Shown: positions 1 to 9,004, counted from the first letter of the stretch. The stretch is DNA of 64,000 nt from Lentisphaerota bacterium (GCA_015061915.1 SUVR01000001.1:71976-135975), one strand, 5' to 3'. The notes: generated by a model from the letters alone, not told the origin. Translations and numbers: made by a program.

Positions 1-2220
1 CCGAAAGACATCAAACTGCGGGCCGCCGCTGATATCCGGATCGCAGATACCTACTGGGGCGACAAGAAAAATGTTGCCCTCTTTGAGAAACTCCTCCGGG
101 ATGTGATGAACAATAAAGATTACCCCTTGAGTTTCCGGGTCGATGCGGCATCCCAGCTGATCAGCAAGATCCTCCGCCCCAAGCGCACGGCGGACATCCG
201 GGAGGTGATCGCCACGGTCAAAGCCATGGGCGAACTGCCCTTCCATGTTCAGACATCTCTGCTCCGTAATGAGGCGGAAAGTTATCTGGAAGATGAAATG
301 TTTGAGAAAGTGATCTCCTGTCATGACGACTTCCTGAAAGCAAATCCGGAGCTGACGGATGGTCAGAAGATCGCAATCCTGATGCAGAAGGCGGAGATGT
401 ACCGCCGTCTTTCCCAGCCGGAGAAGGCGATCCCCCTTTATCTGGAGATCGGTCTCAGCCCGGTCAAGCACGGTCAGCGGCAGGCGGCGGCGCGCTTCTA
501 CTTTGAGTGCATGGTGTCTGAAAATCGTGCGAAGGAAGCGCTTGACAACACGGCAAAGATCCTGTTCATGGACCCGCCGTCCGCCAATCTGCACTTCCGT
601 CAGATCCCGTACAATACCATGATTGCCAACTGCCTCAAAGCGAAGGATTACAAGAAGGCGGAATTTTATGCGGATGAAGCCGCCAAAGCCCTTGCGCAGG
701 AAGAAAAACGGGTGCAGTGGGCGAAGATGCGCAAGTTTGATGCGCTCTTTGCCGCACAGGACCTGAAGCGTGCCAAGGCGCTGCTGGATGCGGAACTGAA
801 AGCCGGAAATCCCGGTGCCATCGACGCCGCCGGCAGATATGCTCAGCTTCAGTTCCAGCGCAACAACTTCAAAGAAGCCGCCGCCTACTACAAGCAGATC
901 CCCGGCGCCTCCTATGTGAAGGGCAACTGGGTCGATACCCAGTATATGGTCCCGCAGGTCACTTGTATCGCCCGCGTCAGCAAAGCCGATGCCGCTGCCA
1001 AAGCGGATGAAATGGCAGCGAACATGAAGTTCAGCAAGGCGGATCGTGCCCGCTTCGCCATGATGTCTGCCCTTCTCAAAGATCCTGCCAATTACAAAAA
1101 TCTGGTTAAGATCGCAAAGGAATACGGTTTGAACGATGAACAGACCGCCAGCGTGATCGCCCTTGCCGGAAAGTTTGCGGTCTCCCTTAACGAAAACGAT
1201 CTGGCGGAAAAGATTTATGCCGAACGCCAGAAACTCTTTGCTCCGGCAAAGCGCAACCAGCTGACCATCCGTTATGTCAAAAACGCTCCCACCGATGTAG
1301 GCGCATGGCTCAACTCCCCCCTCCTGAAAGATTCCGCAAACCGGGCGGATGTCACCAACAAGTACGGCGAAAAGGAAGCCGCCAATCTGGTGACGGACGT
1401 GATGGCAGCGGGCAGAAATGTGGGCAGCAGTGACGTTCAGGCGGACAAAGAGACTTACTTCTATGTTTGCTATGATGAATACGGTCTGCATCTGTTCTTC
1501 GTGGGCGTGGACAGCAAGGTCAAGGACGTGATGGCGGGCAGACTGGGCGGCAGCGGGTACGAAATGTATATCGCGCTCGGCGAAAATTCTCCTTCCTATC
1601 AGTGGCTCTTCTCCCAGCCGGAAAGCAAGTTTGAGGTTGTGCCGCCCTGGAACTCCCCCCACGAATACTATCGCCACTTCGGCAATTTTGTGGACATCAC
1701 TTCCCGCCCGGTGGAGAACGGCATTGCTACCGCCATGAACTTCAGCTGGGAACTGGCATACGACCGTCTGCCCAAGAACGGCGACCTCTGGCCCTTTGAG
1801 ATCATCCGCTGGACCCGCGGCGGCGGCGTGACCTGGGGCGGCAAGAGCGTGTGGCAGATCGGCAACTGGGGACGCCTCCAATTTGACGGCATGACTCCGG
1901 AAGTCCTGCGCGAGATCCGCAAGATCATCATCTATAAAGCACTCGCCCGCTACAACCGGCAGAAATCTGCTCATGCCGGCGGCAAGATCGCTATTGCAAA
2001 GGATGCGGAACTGGGCGATCCGGAATTCTACGAAAAGGCGCTCAAGCCCGAAGTGGACCGCCTCGATGAACTCGCCAAACTGGTCACGGATGATATGGAC
2101 GATGCCACCATCGAAAAACTTTGGGTGGAAGCTGTCCCCGCGTGGTTCGACTTCCAGTACAAGGCGGACAAGATCCGCACGCAGTATCTCCGGCAGCGTT
2201 TCATCGAAACCGGAAAATAA
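1..2220 (+). CDS. TPR-like protein with C-terminal CBM9/DOMON-like domain (5' end outside the window)
   Basis: The reading frame is open from base 1 with no start in good context, so the gene begins upstream; 739 codons are visible. The first two thirds are alpha-helical and look like degenerate TPR units (pairs such as 'AEMYRRLSQPEKAIPLYLEIG'-type helices rich in A, Y, L and K). From about visible residue 480 to 640 the character changes to a beta-rich module with many aromatic residues (YFYVCYDEYGLHLFF, then WELAYDRLP and WPFEIIRWTR), resembling the carbohydrate-family-9/DOMON-like domains common at the ends of large secreted Lentisphaerae proteins. Fold assignment is by eye. A role at the cell surface in glycan or polymer binding is inference; no catalytic motif is seen. 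It ends at a strong terminator, and the next gene is co-oriented. Confidence 0.75.
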   Translation, partial: PKDIKLRAAADIRIADTYWGDKKNVALFEKLLRDVMNNKDYPLSFRVDAASQLISKILRPKRTADIREVIATVKAMGELPFHVQTSLLRNEAESYLEDEMFEKVISCHDDFLKANPELTDGQKIAILMQKAEMYRRLSQPEKAIPLYLEIGLSPVKHGQRQAAARFYFECMVSENRAKEALDNTAKILFMDPPSANLHFRQIPYNTMIANCLKAKDYKKAEFYADEAAKALAQEEKRVQWAKMRKFDALFAAQDLKRAKALLDAELKAGNPGAIDAAGRYAQLQFQRNNFKEAAAYYKQIPGASYVKGNWVDTQYMVPQVTCIARVSKADAAAKADEMAANMKFSKADRARFAMMSALLKDPANYKNLVKIAKEYGLNDEQTASVIALAGKFAVSLNENDLAEKIYAERQKLFAPAKRNQLTIRYVKNAPTDVGAWLNSPLLKDSANRADVTNKYGEKEAANLVTDVMAAGRNVGSSDVQADKETYFYVCYDEYGLHLFFVGVDSKVKDVMAGRLGGSGYEMYIALGENSPSYQWLFSQPESKFEVVPPWNSPHEYYRHFGNFVDITSRPVENGIATAMNFSWELAYDRLPKNGDLWPFEIIRWTRGGGVTWGGKSVWQIGNWGRLQFDGMTPEVLREIRKIIIYKALARYNRQKSAHAGGKIAIAKDAELGDPEFYEKALKPEVDRLDELAKLVTDDMDDATIEKLWVEAVPAWFDFQYKADKIRTQYLRQRFIETGK

Positions 2221-2231
2221 GATCAACTCAT

Positions 2232-2254
2232 GCCGCCGGAAACGGCGGCTTTTT
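2232..2254 (+). terminator. Intrinsic terminator after the TPR/CBM9-like gene
   Basis: Perfect 7-bp G/C-rich stem (GCCGCCG / CGGCGGC) closed by a GAAA tetraloop and followed by TTTTTAA. It lies 12 bases after the stop codon and just upstream of the ribosome binding site of the next gene. Confidence 0.85.
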
Positions 2255-2271
2255 AATGAAAGGAAAACAAG

Positions 2272-3183
2272 ATGAAAAAATGTCTCGTCCTCTTGATGCT
2301 TCTGGCAGCGACCGTTGTCAGTGCGAAAGAATTGAAAGTCCTTGCCATCGGCAACAGCTTCTCCCTGAGCGTGTTGGAATATTTTCCAAAGGTCGTGGTG
2401 GACAGCGGTAAGCACAAACTGAAATTCGCCACCACATACATTGGCGGATGCCCCATTGAAAAACATCTGAAAAATCTGGAAAATGAAAAGACCCATCCCG
2501 AAAGAAAGCCTTACGGTTTCTACGTGACCGGTCAGCCAAGAACATCCATCAAGCTCTCCGACGCCATCAAGTCGGATAAGTGGGACATTATCACGATCCA
2601 GCAGGCGAGCCCCCAGTCCCCCCTCAAGGAAAAGACCCATGCAGACGCTGCAAAGCTGATTGCTGCTGTCCGGGAACTGGCGCCCCAGGCAGAGATCGTG
2701 GTCCATCAGACATGGTCCTATCGTGCGGATCACCGGTTTTTTACCGGCGACAAGAAGAGATACAAAGATCAGAACGAAATGTACGATCTGCTCAATGATA
2801 ACTACAAAAGCCTTGCCGCCAAGTATGGCTTCCGTCTGATCCCCGTGGGCGATGCGGTCCAGAACTACCGCGCCGGCCTTCCCCCGTTTACATTTCTTTC
2901 TCAGGAACAGCTTCTTCAGAAGCTCAAGGAAGATAAAAACTACGATGCCGCCTGCGGCGATGTGGTCGGCTATACCAAAATCAAAGTCGGAAAAGACGGC
3001 AAAGAACATCTGACCAGCGACCTGATCCACCTGAACGATAAGGGCAAATTTCTGCAGGCTTGTGTGTGGTATATGTTCCTCTTTGATGAACCCGCCGATG
3101 CGATCAAGTTCAACGGCACAATGCCCAACAAAGACGCACTCATCAAGGCCGCCGAAAAGGCCGTCAAAGACCTGAAGAAGTAA
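2272..3183 (+). CDS. Secreted DUF4886 (SGNH-hydrolase-like) protein
   Basis: A 303-residue protein with a clear signal peptide (residues 1 to about 18, ending VVSA). The mature N-terminus carries KVLAIGNSFS, where GNSFS at about residues 27-31 is in the place of the GDSL nucleophile block of SGNH hydrolases, and the C-terminal part has SDLIHLN with D250 and H253 spaced as the catalytic Asp-x-x-His pair. This combination is typical of DUF4886, often found near glycan-degrading genes. An esterase role on a periplasmic or extracellular carbohydrate is inferred, with no substrate evident. The start ATG has AAGGAAAACAAG just upstream. It is flanked by terminators on both sides and appears monocistronic. 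Confidence 0.85.
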   Translation: MKKCLVLLMLLAATVVSAKELKVLAIGNSFSLSVLEYFPKVVVDSGKHKLKFATTYIGGCPIEKHLKNLENEKTHPERKPYGFYVTGQPRTSIKLSDAIKSDKWDIITIQQASPQSPLKEKTHADAAKLIAAVRELAPQAEIVVHQTWSYRADHRFFTGDKKRYKDQNEMYDLLNDNYKSLAAKYGFRLIPVGDAVQNYRAGLPPFTFLSQEQLLQKLKEDKNYDAACGDVVGYTKIKVGKDGKEHLTSDLIHLNDKGKFLQACVWYMFLFDEPADAIKFNGTMPNKDALIKAAEKAVKDLKK

Positions 3184-3203
3184 TTTCCTTTTTCAAAAAA
3201 TCA

Positions 3204-3252
3204 CCGGGATCGCAGACACACTTTCCACGTCCGCGATCCCGGATTTTGTTTT
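3204..3252 (+). terminator. Intrinsic terminator after the DUF4886 gene
   Basis: Perfect 10-bp inverted repeat CCGGGATCGC / GCGATCCCGG (3204-3213 and 3233-3242) followed by ATTTTGTTTT. It ends the transcription unit just before the base composition turns A/T-rich. Confidence 0.85.
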
Positions 3253-3432
3253 AAGGAAAAAGAGGCTGAAGAACACTGTTCTTATTTTTACAAAAAAACA
3301 TGGAGATCACTTGAATTATTAAATATTGATGATATTTTATTACAAAATTTCTGCAAATGGATGCAGAATGTAACTAAAGGATGCAATAATAAAAAATAAC
3401 TGAATAAAAATTGGCAAGCTGATTGTAAACGT

Positions 3433-3585
3433 CCTAACTGAACTACCACTTCATAATTGACGTACAGCAACATATCTTTATAGTCGGAGTGACCATGCAA
3501 ACTGCATGGCACATTTCGATTTAGTGTATGTTGCAACGCTGTGGTAGGCGTAGTTAGGGCACTTCTTCGGAATGTGCCTTTTTTT
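3433..3585 (+). ncRNA. Candidate structured RNA with its own terminator
   Basis: The stretch folds as one rod. CCTAACT (3433-3439) pairs with AGTTAGG (3552-3558); CTACCAC (3443-3449) with GTGGTAG (3541-3547); GCAACATA (3467-3474) with TATGTTGC (3527-3534); and GTG-A-CCATGCA (3489-3499) with TGCATGG-CAC (3503-3512), closed by an AAC loop. An asymmetric internal loop (17 against 6 bases) separates the second and third stems. An intrinsic terminator follows at once (GGCAC..TTCG..GTGCC, then seven T, 3558-3585). The nested perfect stems are seen in the sequence. Whether it is a free small RNA or the leader of the Sel1-repeat gene at 3720 is open. It has the general rod-and-bubble shape of 6S RNA but is shorter, and I do not identify it as such. 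Confidence 0.6.
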
Positions 3586-3719
3586 ATGCAAAAAAACAAA
3601 AAGGAGAAAATTACAAACTCGACTTAAAAAATTAAAGGCTTAAAACCGAGAATTAGTTACCAATCATAACAAGTTGCAATTCTCAAAACTTAGAAACTGC
3701 AAACAGAAGGAAAAAGAAA

Positions 3720-4421
3720 ATGAAAAAAAACATTTCACGTGTGGTCATTGTTTTATGGCTGTTAATCTATGGTGGGCTTTGCGGAGCACAGGAAACTTTG
3801 CAATTCCAACAAATGAAACGAAAGGCACAACAGGGTGATGCAGAAGCGCAATATACGCTTGGCTTATTTTATTCGAATGGCAAGCAGGGTGCAACACAAG
3901 ATCATAAAATCGCAGCCGTATGGTATCGTAAAGCTGCGGAACAAGGACATGATGATGCACAATTTTTGCTGAGTTTGATGTATTTTGAAGGCATAGGGGT
4001 GAAACAAAACAATGATGAAGCAGTAAGATGGTGCCGCAAAGCCGCGGAGCAAAAACATGCTGGTGCACAACGCAAAATTGGAGAGTGCTACGCTCAAGGT
4101 ATTGGCGTTATCCAAGATCCAGTAGAGGCAGTAAGATGGTTCCGTAAAGCTGCAGCGCAAGGAGATGCAGAAGCACAATATCATTTGGGGTGCTCCTACT
4201 TTCAAGGTATAGGAGTCACCAAAAATACAACAGAGGCAGTAAGATGGTTCCATAAAGCAGCAGAACAAGGAATTGCTGATGCACAAAGTATACTCGGCGT
4301 ATGCTACATGGCGGGATTTGGTATTTCTAAAGATTGGCAAAAAGCTGAATATTGGCTACGAAAAGCGGCAAGTCAAGGACAGCGTGGAGCAATTGATTTG
4401 CTACGAAAATATTTCAATTAA
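3720..4421 (+). CDS. Secreted Sel1-repeat protein
   Basis: A 233-residue protein with a signal peptide (hydrophobic IVLWLLIYGGLCGA, cleavage near residue 22) followed by five Sel1-like repeats of about 36 residues, each with the signature AQ..LG..Y..G.GV....EAVRW.RKAAEQG. Sel1 repeats are alpha-solenoid scaffolds for protein-protein contacts in the periplasm or outside the cell; no enzyme motif is present. The gene is visibly richer in A/T than the surrounding genes and uses codons such as GCA, GAA, CAA and TTT, suggesting acquisition from another genome or an islet under relaxed composition. GAAGGAAAAAGAAA precedes the start. It sits between a terminated structured RNA and another repeat-built secreted protein. 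Confidence 0.85.
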   Translation: MKKNISRVVIVLWLLIYGGLCGAQETLQFQQMKRKAQQGDAEAQYTLGLFYSNGKQGATQDHKIAAVWYRKAAEQGHDDAQFLLSLMYFEGIGVKQNNDEAVRWCRKAAEQKHAGAQRKIGECYAQGIGVIQDPVEAVRWFRKAAAQGDAEAQYHLGCSYFQGIGVTKNTTEAVRWFHKAAEQGIADAQSILGVCYMAGFGISKDWQKAEYWLRKAASQGQRGAIDLLRKYFN

Positions 4422-4510
4422 AAAGTTTTAGAGAAATCAAAGACACTGCTTTTTTGATTGTTTCTTTATTATTCCAAGCAGAAAAATTAACCATTGGGGA
4501 AAACGACATT

Positions 4511-4984
4511 ATGAAATCTACTTTAACACTCTTTTTTATTATGGTTACTGGACTTGTTGCTGCTCAAACAACAAATTATTACAACAGTAACGGCACATCT
4601 GCCGGCTGGTCAACAACAACCCGAGTCGGCAACACTATCACCACCAACCATTACAATGCAAATGGCACATCTGCCGGCTGGTCAACAACAACCCGAGTCG
4701 GCAACACCACCACTACTAACCATTATAACAGTAATGGGTCTTCCGCCGGCTGGTCATCATCCAATAGAATCGGTAACAGCACCACCACGAACCATTATAA
4801 TAGTAATGGGTCTTCCGCAGGTTGGTCATCATCCAGCAGAATCGGTAATACGATCAACACCAATCATTATAACAGCAAGGGAACTTCCGCAGGTTGGTCA
4901 TCATCCAGCAGAATCGGTAATACGATCAACACCAATCATTATAACAGCAAGGGAACTTCTGCTGGTTGGTCAAATACACGCTAA
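4511..4984 (+). CDS. Secreted protein of six 24-residue tandem repeats
   Basis: From the ATG at 4511 (GGGGAAAA is 10 bases upstream) a signal peptide MKSTLTLFFIMVTGLVAAQ is followed by almost nothing but repeats. Each unit reads roughly TNHYNSNGxSAGWSxSxRIGN plus three residues; there are five full copies and one short copy. At DNA level the period is 72 bp and the last two full units are almost identical, so the array has expanded recently. Exported proteins of G-N-T/Y-D-x-N-G type repeats occur in many Gram-negative bacteria without an assigned role; a beta-solenoid or filament is plausible for the N/S/T/G-rich units. An in-frame ATG at 4454 would add 19 non-signal residues and is unlikely to be used. 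The gene shares the low G/C of its neighbour. Confidence 0.75.
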   Translation: MKSTLTLFFIMVTGLVAAQTTNYYNSNGTSAGWSTTTRVGNTITTNHYNANGTSAGWSTTTRVGNTTTTNHYNSNGSSAGWSSSNRIGNSTTTNHYNSNGSSAGWSSSSRIGNTINTNHYNSKGTSAGWSSSSRIGNTINTNHYNSKGTSAGWSNTR

Positions 4985-5057
4985 GCTTTAATTGCATATA
5001 AAGAAGTGGCATTTTGGAACAACATTAAGTTCCTACTTGCCAGATTATAATGCGTAT

Positions 5058-5089
5058 GCACGGTGCGATTGAATCATACCGTGCTTTTT
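5058..5089 (+). terminator. Intrinsic terminator closing the A/T-rich islet
   Basis: GCACGGT (5058-5064) pairs with ACCGTGC (5078-5084), followed by TTTTT. It terminates the repeat-protein transcript before the convergent MATE gene. The opposite strand has no T-run after the stem, so it serves the plus strand only. Confidence 0.8.
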
Positions 5090-5176
5090 CGTATACGGAT
5101 ATGCACGGAGTTGCTGTTCAACCGGAAATATTTCTTATTGTCCCGCTGTACGATCCGTGGCATAAGGAATCGTTGC

Positions 5177-6670
5177 TTACGGCAGATAGGAATCCACGCC
5201 GACTTCTTTGGGGATGGCGCCGCGGGGGTGGTCGTTGGCTTCGCTTTCGATCACCTTCATCCCTTTCCACTTGCCGCCCAGATAGCGCAGGTAGAAGGTC
5301 GTGCCGAGGATCATAATATACGCCACAATAATGGTCCACTGGGTCCAGAGGTTGTACGTATCCGCCCGGTCCGGACCGAGACTTTCCCGGACAGAGGGCA
5401 GACCGAAGATGTAGAATGTGACCAGACACGGGATCCCGAAGAGAAGCCACGCAAAAGTCGATCCGATCCACATGGAAAATTTGGTGTCGCCCGCGCCCTT
5501 GATGGCGCTGCCGTACAGGATCCCGGTGCCGTCGAAAATCAGGTATGCGGTCACAAACCGGAGCATGATCTTTGCCAGATCGAACGCCCGCGTCCCCGGT
5601 TCCAGCTGGAACAGAGTCAGTGCCGGTTCCGGATAGAACAGGAAGAGAATACCGAGGATGATCAGCATGAAATACAGCCACAGCCGTGCGCTGCGGACCG
5701 CCCGTTCCGCAAAGGGAATATCCTGCGCACCGATCCCCTGTCCCACGAGGATGGAGACGGTCTGACCCAATCCGAACATGGGGATCATGGCGAGGGAGTT
5801 CAGGGAGAACGCCACGCCGGATGCGTTCAGCACATCTTGCCCGATCTTCCCCAGCAGCACCACAAAGAGATTGAAAGATGCCAGGTCCAGAAACAGCTGT
5901 ACCCCGTTCGGTCCGCCGAACTTGAACAGACGCAGGAACATATCTTTATCAAAGCGCATATTCCACGTGCGGAACCGGGCAATATTGGTACGGGAGCCGA
6001 GCAGACATCCCACCATGACCAGCAGTCCCACGAGTCCCGCCGCCAGTGTGCCGTACGCCGCACCCAGGATCCCCATTGCCGGGATCTTGAACCAGCCGAA
6101 GTCCATGCCGAAGATCAGCGCATAGTTGAAGGGAATATTACAGAAGGTGATCAGCAGATTTACAAACATGATCATGCCCGTTTTGCCCTGTCCGCCCCAG
6201 AATGTGGAGAGTGCGATCGTCAGCAGGGGAATACATCCCCCCAGCGCGAGGATCCGGAAATACGCCACTTCCAGTTCCACCAGATGGGGCGCATGACCGA
6301 ACGCCCGGAACAGTGCCGGAGCGTAAAAGTATGCCGCGATGGAGAACAGACCGCCCAGCAGCGCCATATAGATCGCCTGCCAGACCGCCGCGCCGACCCG
6401 GTGGTACATCTTTGCTCCGAAGTACTGAGCAACAAAGGAGTTGGCGTAACCGACGGTCCCGACAAAATAGCAGATCAGGGTAAAATGGGTCAACCCGGCG
6501 GGGAAGGCGGCGGACATGGTCTCTTTGGAAAAATTCTGCAGCATCAAACGGTCTGTAAAAAGGTTGATGCTGTGTCCGGCATTGGCGAGGATCAGGGGCA
6601 GGGCGATCCGGAAGACTTCCCAGAAGTTGCCCGGCTTGGAACGGTCGAAAAGGTTGCGTTCAAATAACAT
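5177..6670 (-). CDS. MATE family multidrug/sodium antiporter
   Basis: A 497-residue integral membrane protein with about twelve hydrophobic segments in two similar halves. Each half begins with the typical MATE pattern: RIALPLILANAGHSINLFTDRLML near the N-terminus and a second FGGPNGVQLFLDLASF block near residue 250. The conserved GQ.....GAG-type stretch appears as LGQTVSILVGQGIG. MATE proteins expel cationic drugs or metabolites in exchange for Na+ or H+. Length is slightly above the usual 450-480. The start codon lies 23 bases after the smpB stop on the same strand, so it is probably cotranscribed with grpE-dnaJ-smpB. The substrate cannot be told from sequence. Confidence 0.9.
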   Translation of the reverse strand: MLFERNLFDRSKPGNFWEVFRIALPLILANAGHSINLFTDRLMLQNFSKETMSAAFPAGLTHFTLICYFVGTVGYANSFVAQYFGAKMYHRVGAAVWQAIYMALLGGLFSIAAYFYAPALFRAFGHAPHLVELEVAYFRILALGGCIPLLTIALSTFWGGQGKTGMIMFVNLLITFCNIPFNYALIFGMDFGWFKIPAMGILGAAYGTLAAGLVGLLVMVGCLLGSRTNIARFRTWNMRFDKDMFLRLFKFGGPNGVQLFLDLASFNLFVVLLGKIGQDVLNASGVAFSLNSLAMIPMFGLGQTVSILVGQGIGAQDIPFAERAVRSARLWLYFMLIILGILFLFYPEPALTLFQLEPGTRAFDLAKIMLRFVTAYLIFDGTGILYGSAIKGAGDTKFSMWIGSTFAWLLFGIPCLVTFYIFGLPSVRESLGPDRADTYNLWTQWTIIVAYIMILGTTFYLRYLGGKWKGMKVIESEANDHPRGAIPKEVGVDSYLP

Positions 6671-6693
6671 AGGTGTTTCTCTTGACAGAAGGA

Positions 6694-7173
6694 TCAGCGG
6701 CTGCCGAGATGGCGGCGCGCATCCAGATCATCCTGACGTTTTTTCAATGTTTCGCGTTTATCACCGAAGGTCTTGCCCCTCGCAACACCCAGTTCCAGTT
6801 TGACCCGTCCCCGTTTCAGATACATCTTCAAAGGAATCAGCGAAAAGCCTTTCTCCCGTACCCGCTGGAACAGCTTGAGGATCTCTTTCTTGTGCATAAG
6901 CAGTTTCCTGCGCCGCACCGCCTCGTGGTTGAACCGGTTACCATGGGAATAGGGAGAAATATGCAGCCCGAAGACGAAAAGTTCCCCGTTTTCCACACGG
7001 GCAAAGGTGTCCTGCAGCTGCACAGAGCGCATCCGGCAGCTCTTGACTTCGGTACCACGCAGTTCGATCCCGGTTTCCATACTTTCCAGGATCTCAAAAT
7101 CGTGATACGCCTTCTTGTTCCGTGCGATCACATCATTGTCCGCGCAGGCGGTGTTTTCGTCTTTTTTCGCCAT
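6694..7173 (-). CDS. smpB: SsrA-binding protein SmpB
   Basis: A 159-residue protein matching SmpB along its length: NKKAYHDFEILE near residue 20, the central G.EL.GTEVKS.R block, the beta-barrel segment LFVFGLHISPYSHGN, and the basic tail ending in KKRQDDLDARRHL. SmpB binds tmRNA and delivers it to stalled ribosomes for trans-translation. The lysine/arginine-rich C-terminal tail, which occupies the empty mRNA channel, is intact. It starts 2 bases after the dnaJ stop in the same operon, so chaperones and ribosome rescue are coexpressed here. No tmRNA gene is visible in the window. Confidence 0.95.
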   Translation of the reverse strand: MAKKDENTACADNDVIARNKKAYHDFEILESMETGIELRGTEVKSCRMRSVQLQDTFARVENGELFVFGLHISPYSHGNRFNHEAVRRRKLLMHKKEILKLFQRVREKGFSLIPLKMYLKRGRVKLELGVARGKTFGDKRETLKKRQDDLDARRHLGSR

Positions 7174-7175
7174 GA

Positions 7176-8342
7176 TCAGTTTTCCATAAATCGTGCAGCC
7201 TTTTTGCGGAAATTTTCCTGTAAAGGCTGATTGTTCTCTTTCAGATCCAACGCTTCCAGCGCCGCTTTCTGACGGCTGTCCAGCTTGACCGGGATCTCCA
7301 CCTGGATCTTGACCAGCTGATCGCCCCGTTTGCCGCCTTTGAGTGCCGGCATCCCTTTTCCGGGGATCCGCAGGAGAGTGCCGTTCTGCGTGCCGGGTGC
7401 GATCTTCATACGGGTCTTTCCGGTCATGGTCGGCACATCCACGATCCCGCCGAGGATGGCAGTGGTCAGGGGGATGGGCAGATCACAGAGGATCGTTTCT
7501 TTATCCCGTTTGAATACATCATGTTCTGCAACGGTGATGACAACATAAAGGTTGCCCTGTGCGCCGCCGTTGATTCCTGCATCGCCGCCGCCGGGAACTC
7601 GCAGTTTGGAACCGGTATCCACGCCGGGCGGAATGTTGATCTGGATCTCTTTCTCCACGCGGACTCTGCCGCTGCCGCTGCAATGTTTGCAGGGGTTGGT
7701 AATGACTTTCCCGGTGCCGCCGCACTGCGGACATTGTCCCGGTGCCTGGAAAAAGCCCTGATTCATCATGACCTGACCGGAACCGTGACAGTTGGGGCAG
7801 GTCTGGGGCTGCGAACCGGGCGCCGCACCGCTGCCGCCGCATTCGGGACAGTGATCATTCTTGCGGATCCGCATTTTTTTTGTTGTGCCGAGCAGGGCGT
7901 CTTCCAGTGTAATGGTCACATTGACCGTGGCGTCCTGTCCGTTCTGTGCGTGGCTGCGGGCTCTTCCGCCGCCCCGACCGCCGAGGATGTCTTCAAAGGA
8001 GAAACCGCCCCCTGCGCCGCCGCCGAAGAACTGGCTGAAAATATCCCGCGGGTCACTGAACCCGGAGAATCCGCCGGCACCGCCTGCGCCGCCGTATGGA
8101 TTGCGTCCGCCGCCGCCTTTTTCAAAGAAATCGGCACCGAACTGGTCGTACTGCGCCCGTTTTTCTTTATCGCTCAGCACTTCGTATGCCTGCGAGACAG
8201 CCTTGAACTTTTCCTCCGCCTCCTTGTTGCCCGGATTTTTGTCCGGGTGGTACTTGACGGCGAGCTTGCGGTATGCTTTTTTGATTTCATCCGCAGAGGC
8301 GTTTTTCGCCACGCCAAGAGTCTGATAATAATCTTTTGCCAT
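7176..8342 (-). CDS. dnaJ: Chaperone DnaJ
   Basis: A 388-residue type I J-protein. The J domain (residues 1-70) has the HPD triad at 32-34. A Gly/Phe-rich linker (about 75-125, unusually glycine-rich, [12 protein letters not shown]) follows. Then come four CxxCxGxG zinc motifs ([32 protein letters not shown]) between about 155 and 215, and the C-terminal substrate-binding beta domains. DnaJ presents unfolded clients to DnaK and stimulates its ATPase. dnaK is not in the window. It lies between grpE (36-base gap) and smpB (2-base gap). Confidence 0.97.
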   Translation of the reverse strand: MAKDYYQTLGVAKNASADEIKKAYRKLAVKYHPDKNPGNKEAEEKFKAVSQAYEVLSDKEKRAQYDQFGADFFEKGGGGRNPYGGAGGAGGFSGFSDPRDIFSQFFGGGAGGGFSFEDILGGRGGGRARSHAQNGQDATVNVTITLEDALLGTTKKMRIRKNDHCPECGGSGAAPGSQPQTCPNCHGSGQVMMNQGFFQAPGQCPQCGGTGKVITNPCKHCSGSGRVRVEKEIQINIPPGVDTGSKLRVPGGGDAGINGGAQGNLYVVITVAEHDVFKRDKETILCDLPIPLTTAILGGIVDVPTMTGKTRMKIAPGTQNGTLLRIPGKGMPALKGGKRGDQLVKIQVEIPVKLDSRQKAALEALDLKENNQPLQENFRKKAARFMEN

Positions 8343-8378
8343 GTTCCCTCACCTCAATTTTTACAGCAGAAGACCTTT

Positions 8379-8960
8379 TTATTCCGGTTTCCCGGAGCTG
8401 ACGATGACCATTGCCGGTTTGAGCAGACGGTCGCCGCTTTTGAAACCGAAACTCCACTGCTTGATAACCGTTCCGGCAGGGACTGTATCAGAGGGTTCCT
8501 GCGCCACGGCTTCATGCAGTTTCGGATCGAATTCTTTGCCTATGGCGTCGATCTTTTCCACGCCAAGTTCGGAAAATGCCTTATCGAACTCCGCCTGGAT
8601 CATTTCCATACCTTTGAGGAGTGTTTCCAGATTCTGTGCTTTTTCCGCCGCAGTAACTGCCATGGTAAAATGTTCAAAGACCTGCAGGAAGGGCTCCAGT
8701 GTATCCTGTTCCACATTGGCACGCAGGTTTTCCCGTTCCTTTGCTGTCCGTTTGCGCTGATTGTCCATTTCTGCCAGAGCCAGCAGACGCTGTGTTTCCG
8801 CTTCTGCCAGTTTTGCGTTCAAGTCCGCAATGATTTCCTCCGGCGTGGGTTCCGCTTTTTCTGCGGGCTGTTCCTGTTCCGGTGTTTCGAGCGTTTCTTT
8901 TTCCGCTTCGACCTGTTCCGCAGCTGCGGTTTCCTGTGCTATATCTTTTTCGTTCGTCAT
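8379..8960 (-). CDS. grpE: Nucleotide exchange factor GrpE
   Basis: A 193-residue protein. The first 50 residues are acidic and low-complexity (E, A, T, Q, P), followed by a long coiled coil (IIADLNAKLAEAETQRLLALAEMDN with the QRKRTAKERENL stretch) and the C-terminal beta domain with the GrpE signature ending VIKQWSFGFKSGDRLLKPAMVIVS. GrpE releases ADP from DnaK. It is the first gene of a grpE-dnaJ-smpB-MATE operon and has its own promoter overlapping the end of clpB. No CIRCE element is seen in front of it. Confidence 0.95.
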   Translation of the reverse strand: MTNEKDIAQETAAAEQVEAEKETLETPEQEQPAEKAEPTPEEIIADLNAKLAEAETQRLLALAEMDNQRKRTAKERENLRANVEQDTLEPFLQVFEHFTMAVTAAEKAQNLETLLKGMEMIQAEFDKAFSELGVEKIDAIGKEFDPKLHEAVAQEPSDTVPAGTVIKQWSFGFKSGDRLLKPAMVIVSSGKPE

Positions 8961-9004
8961 AATCTTCTTTTCCTGTTTCGCATTTGTTCTGAATTCTCCC
9001 TTTT

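Noticed and set aside
3433-3585. Calling the folded RNA 6S RNA
   Set aside because: The rod-with-bubble shape is similar, but it is shorter than known 6S RNAs and I cannot verify the conserved bubble sequences by eye.
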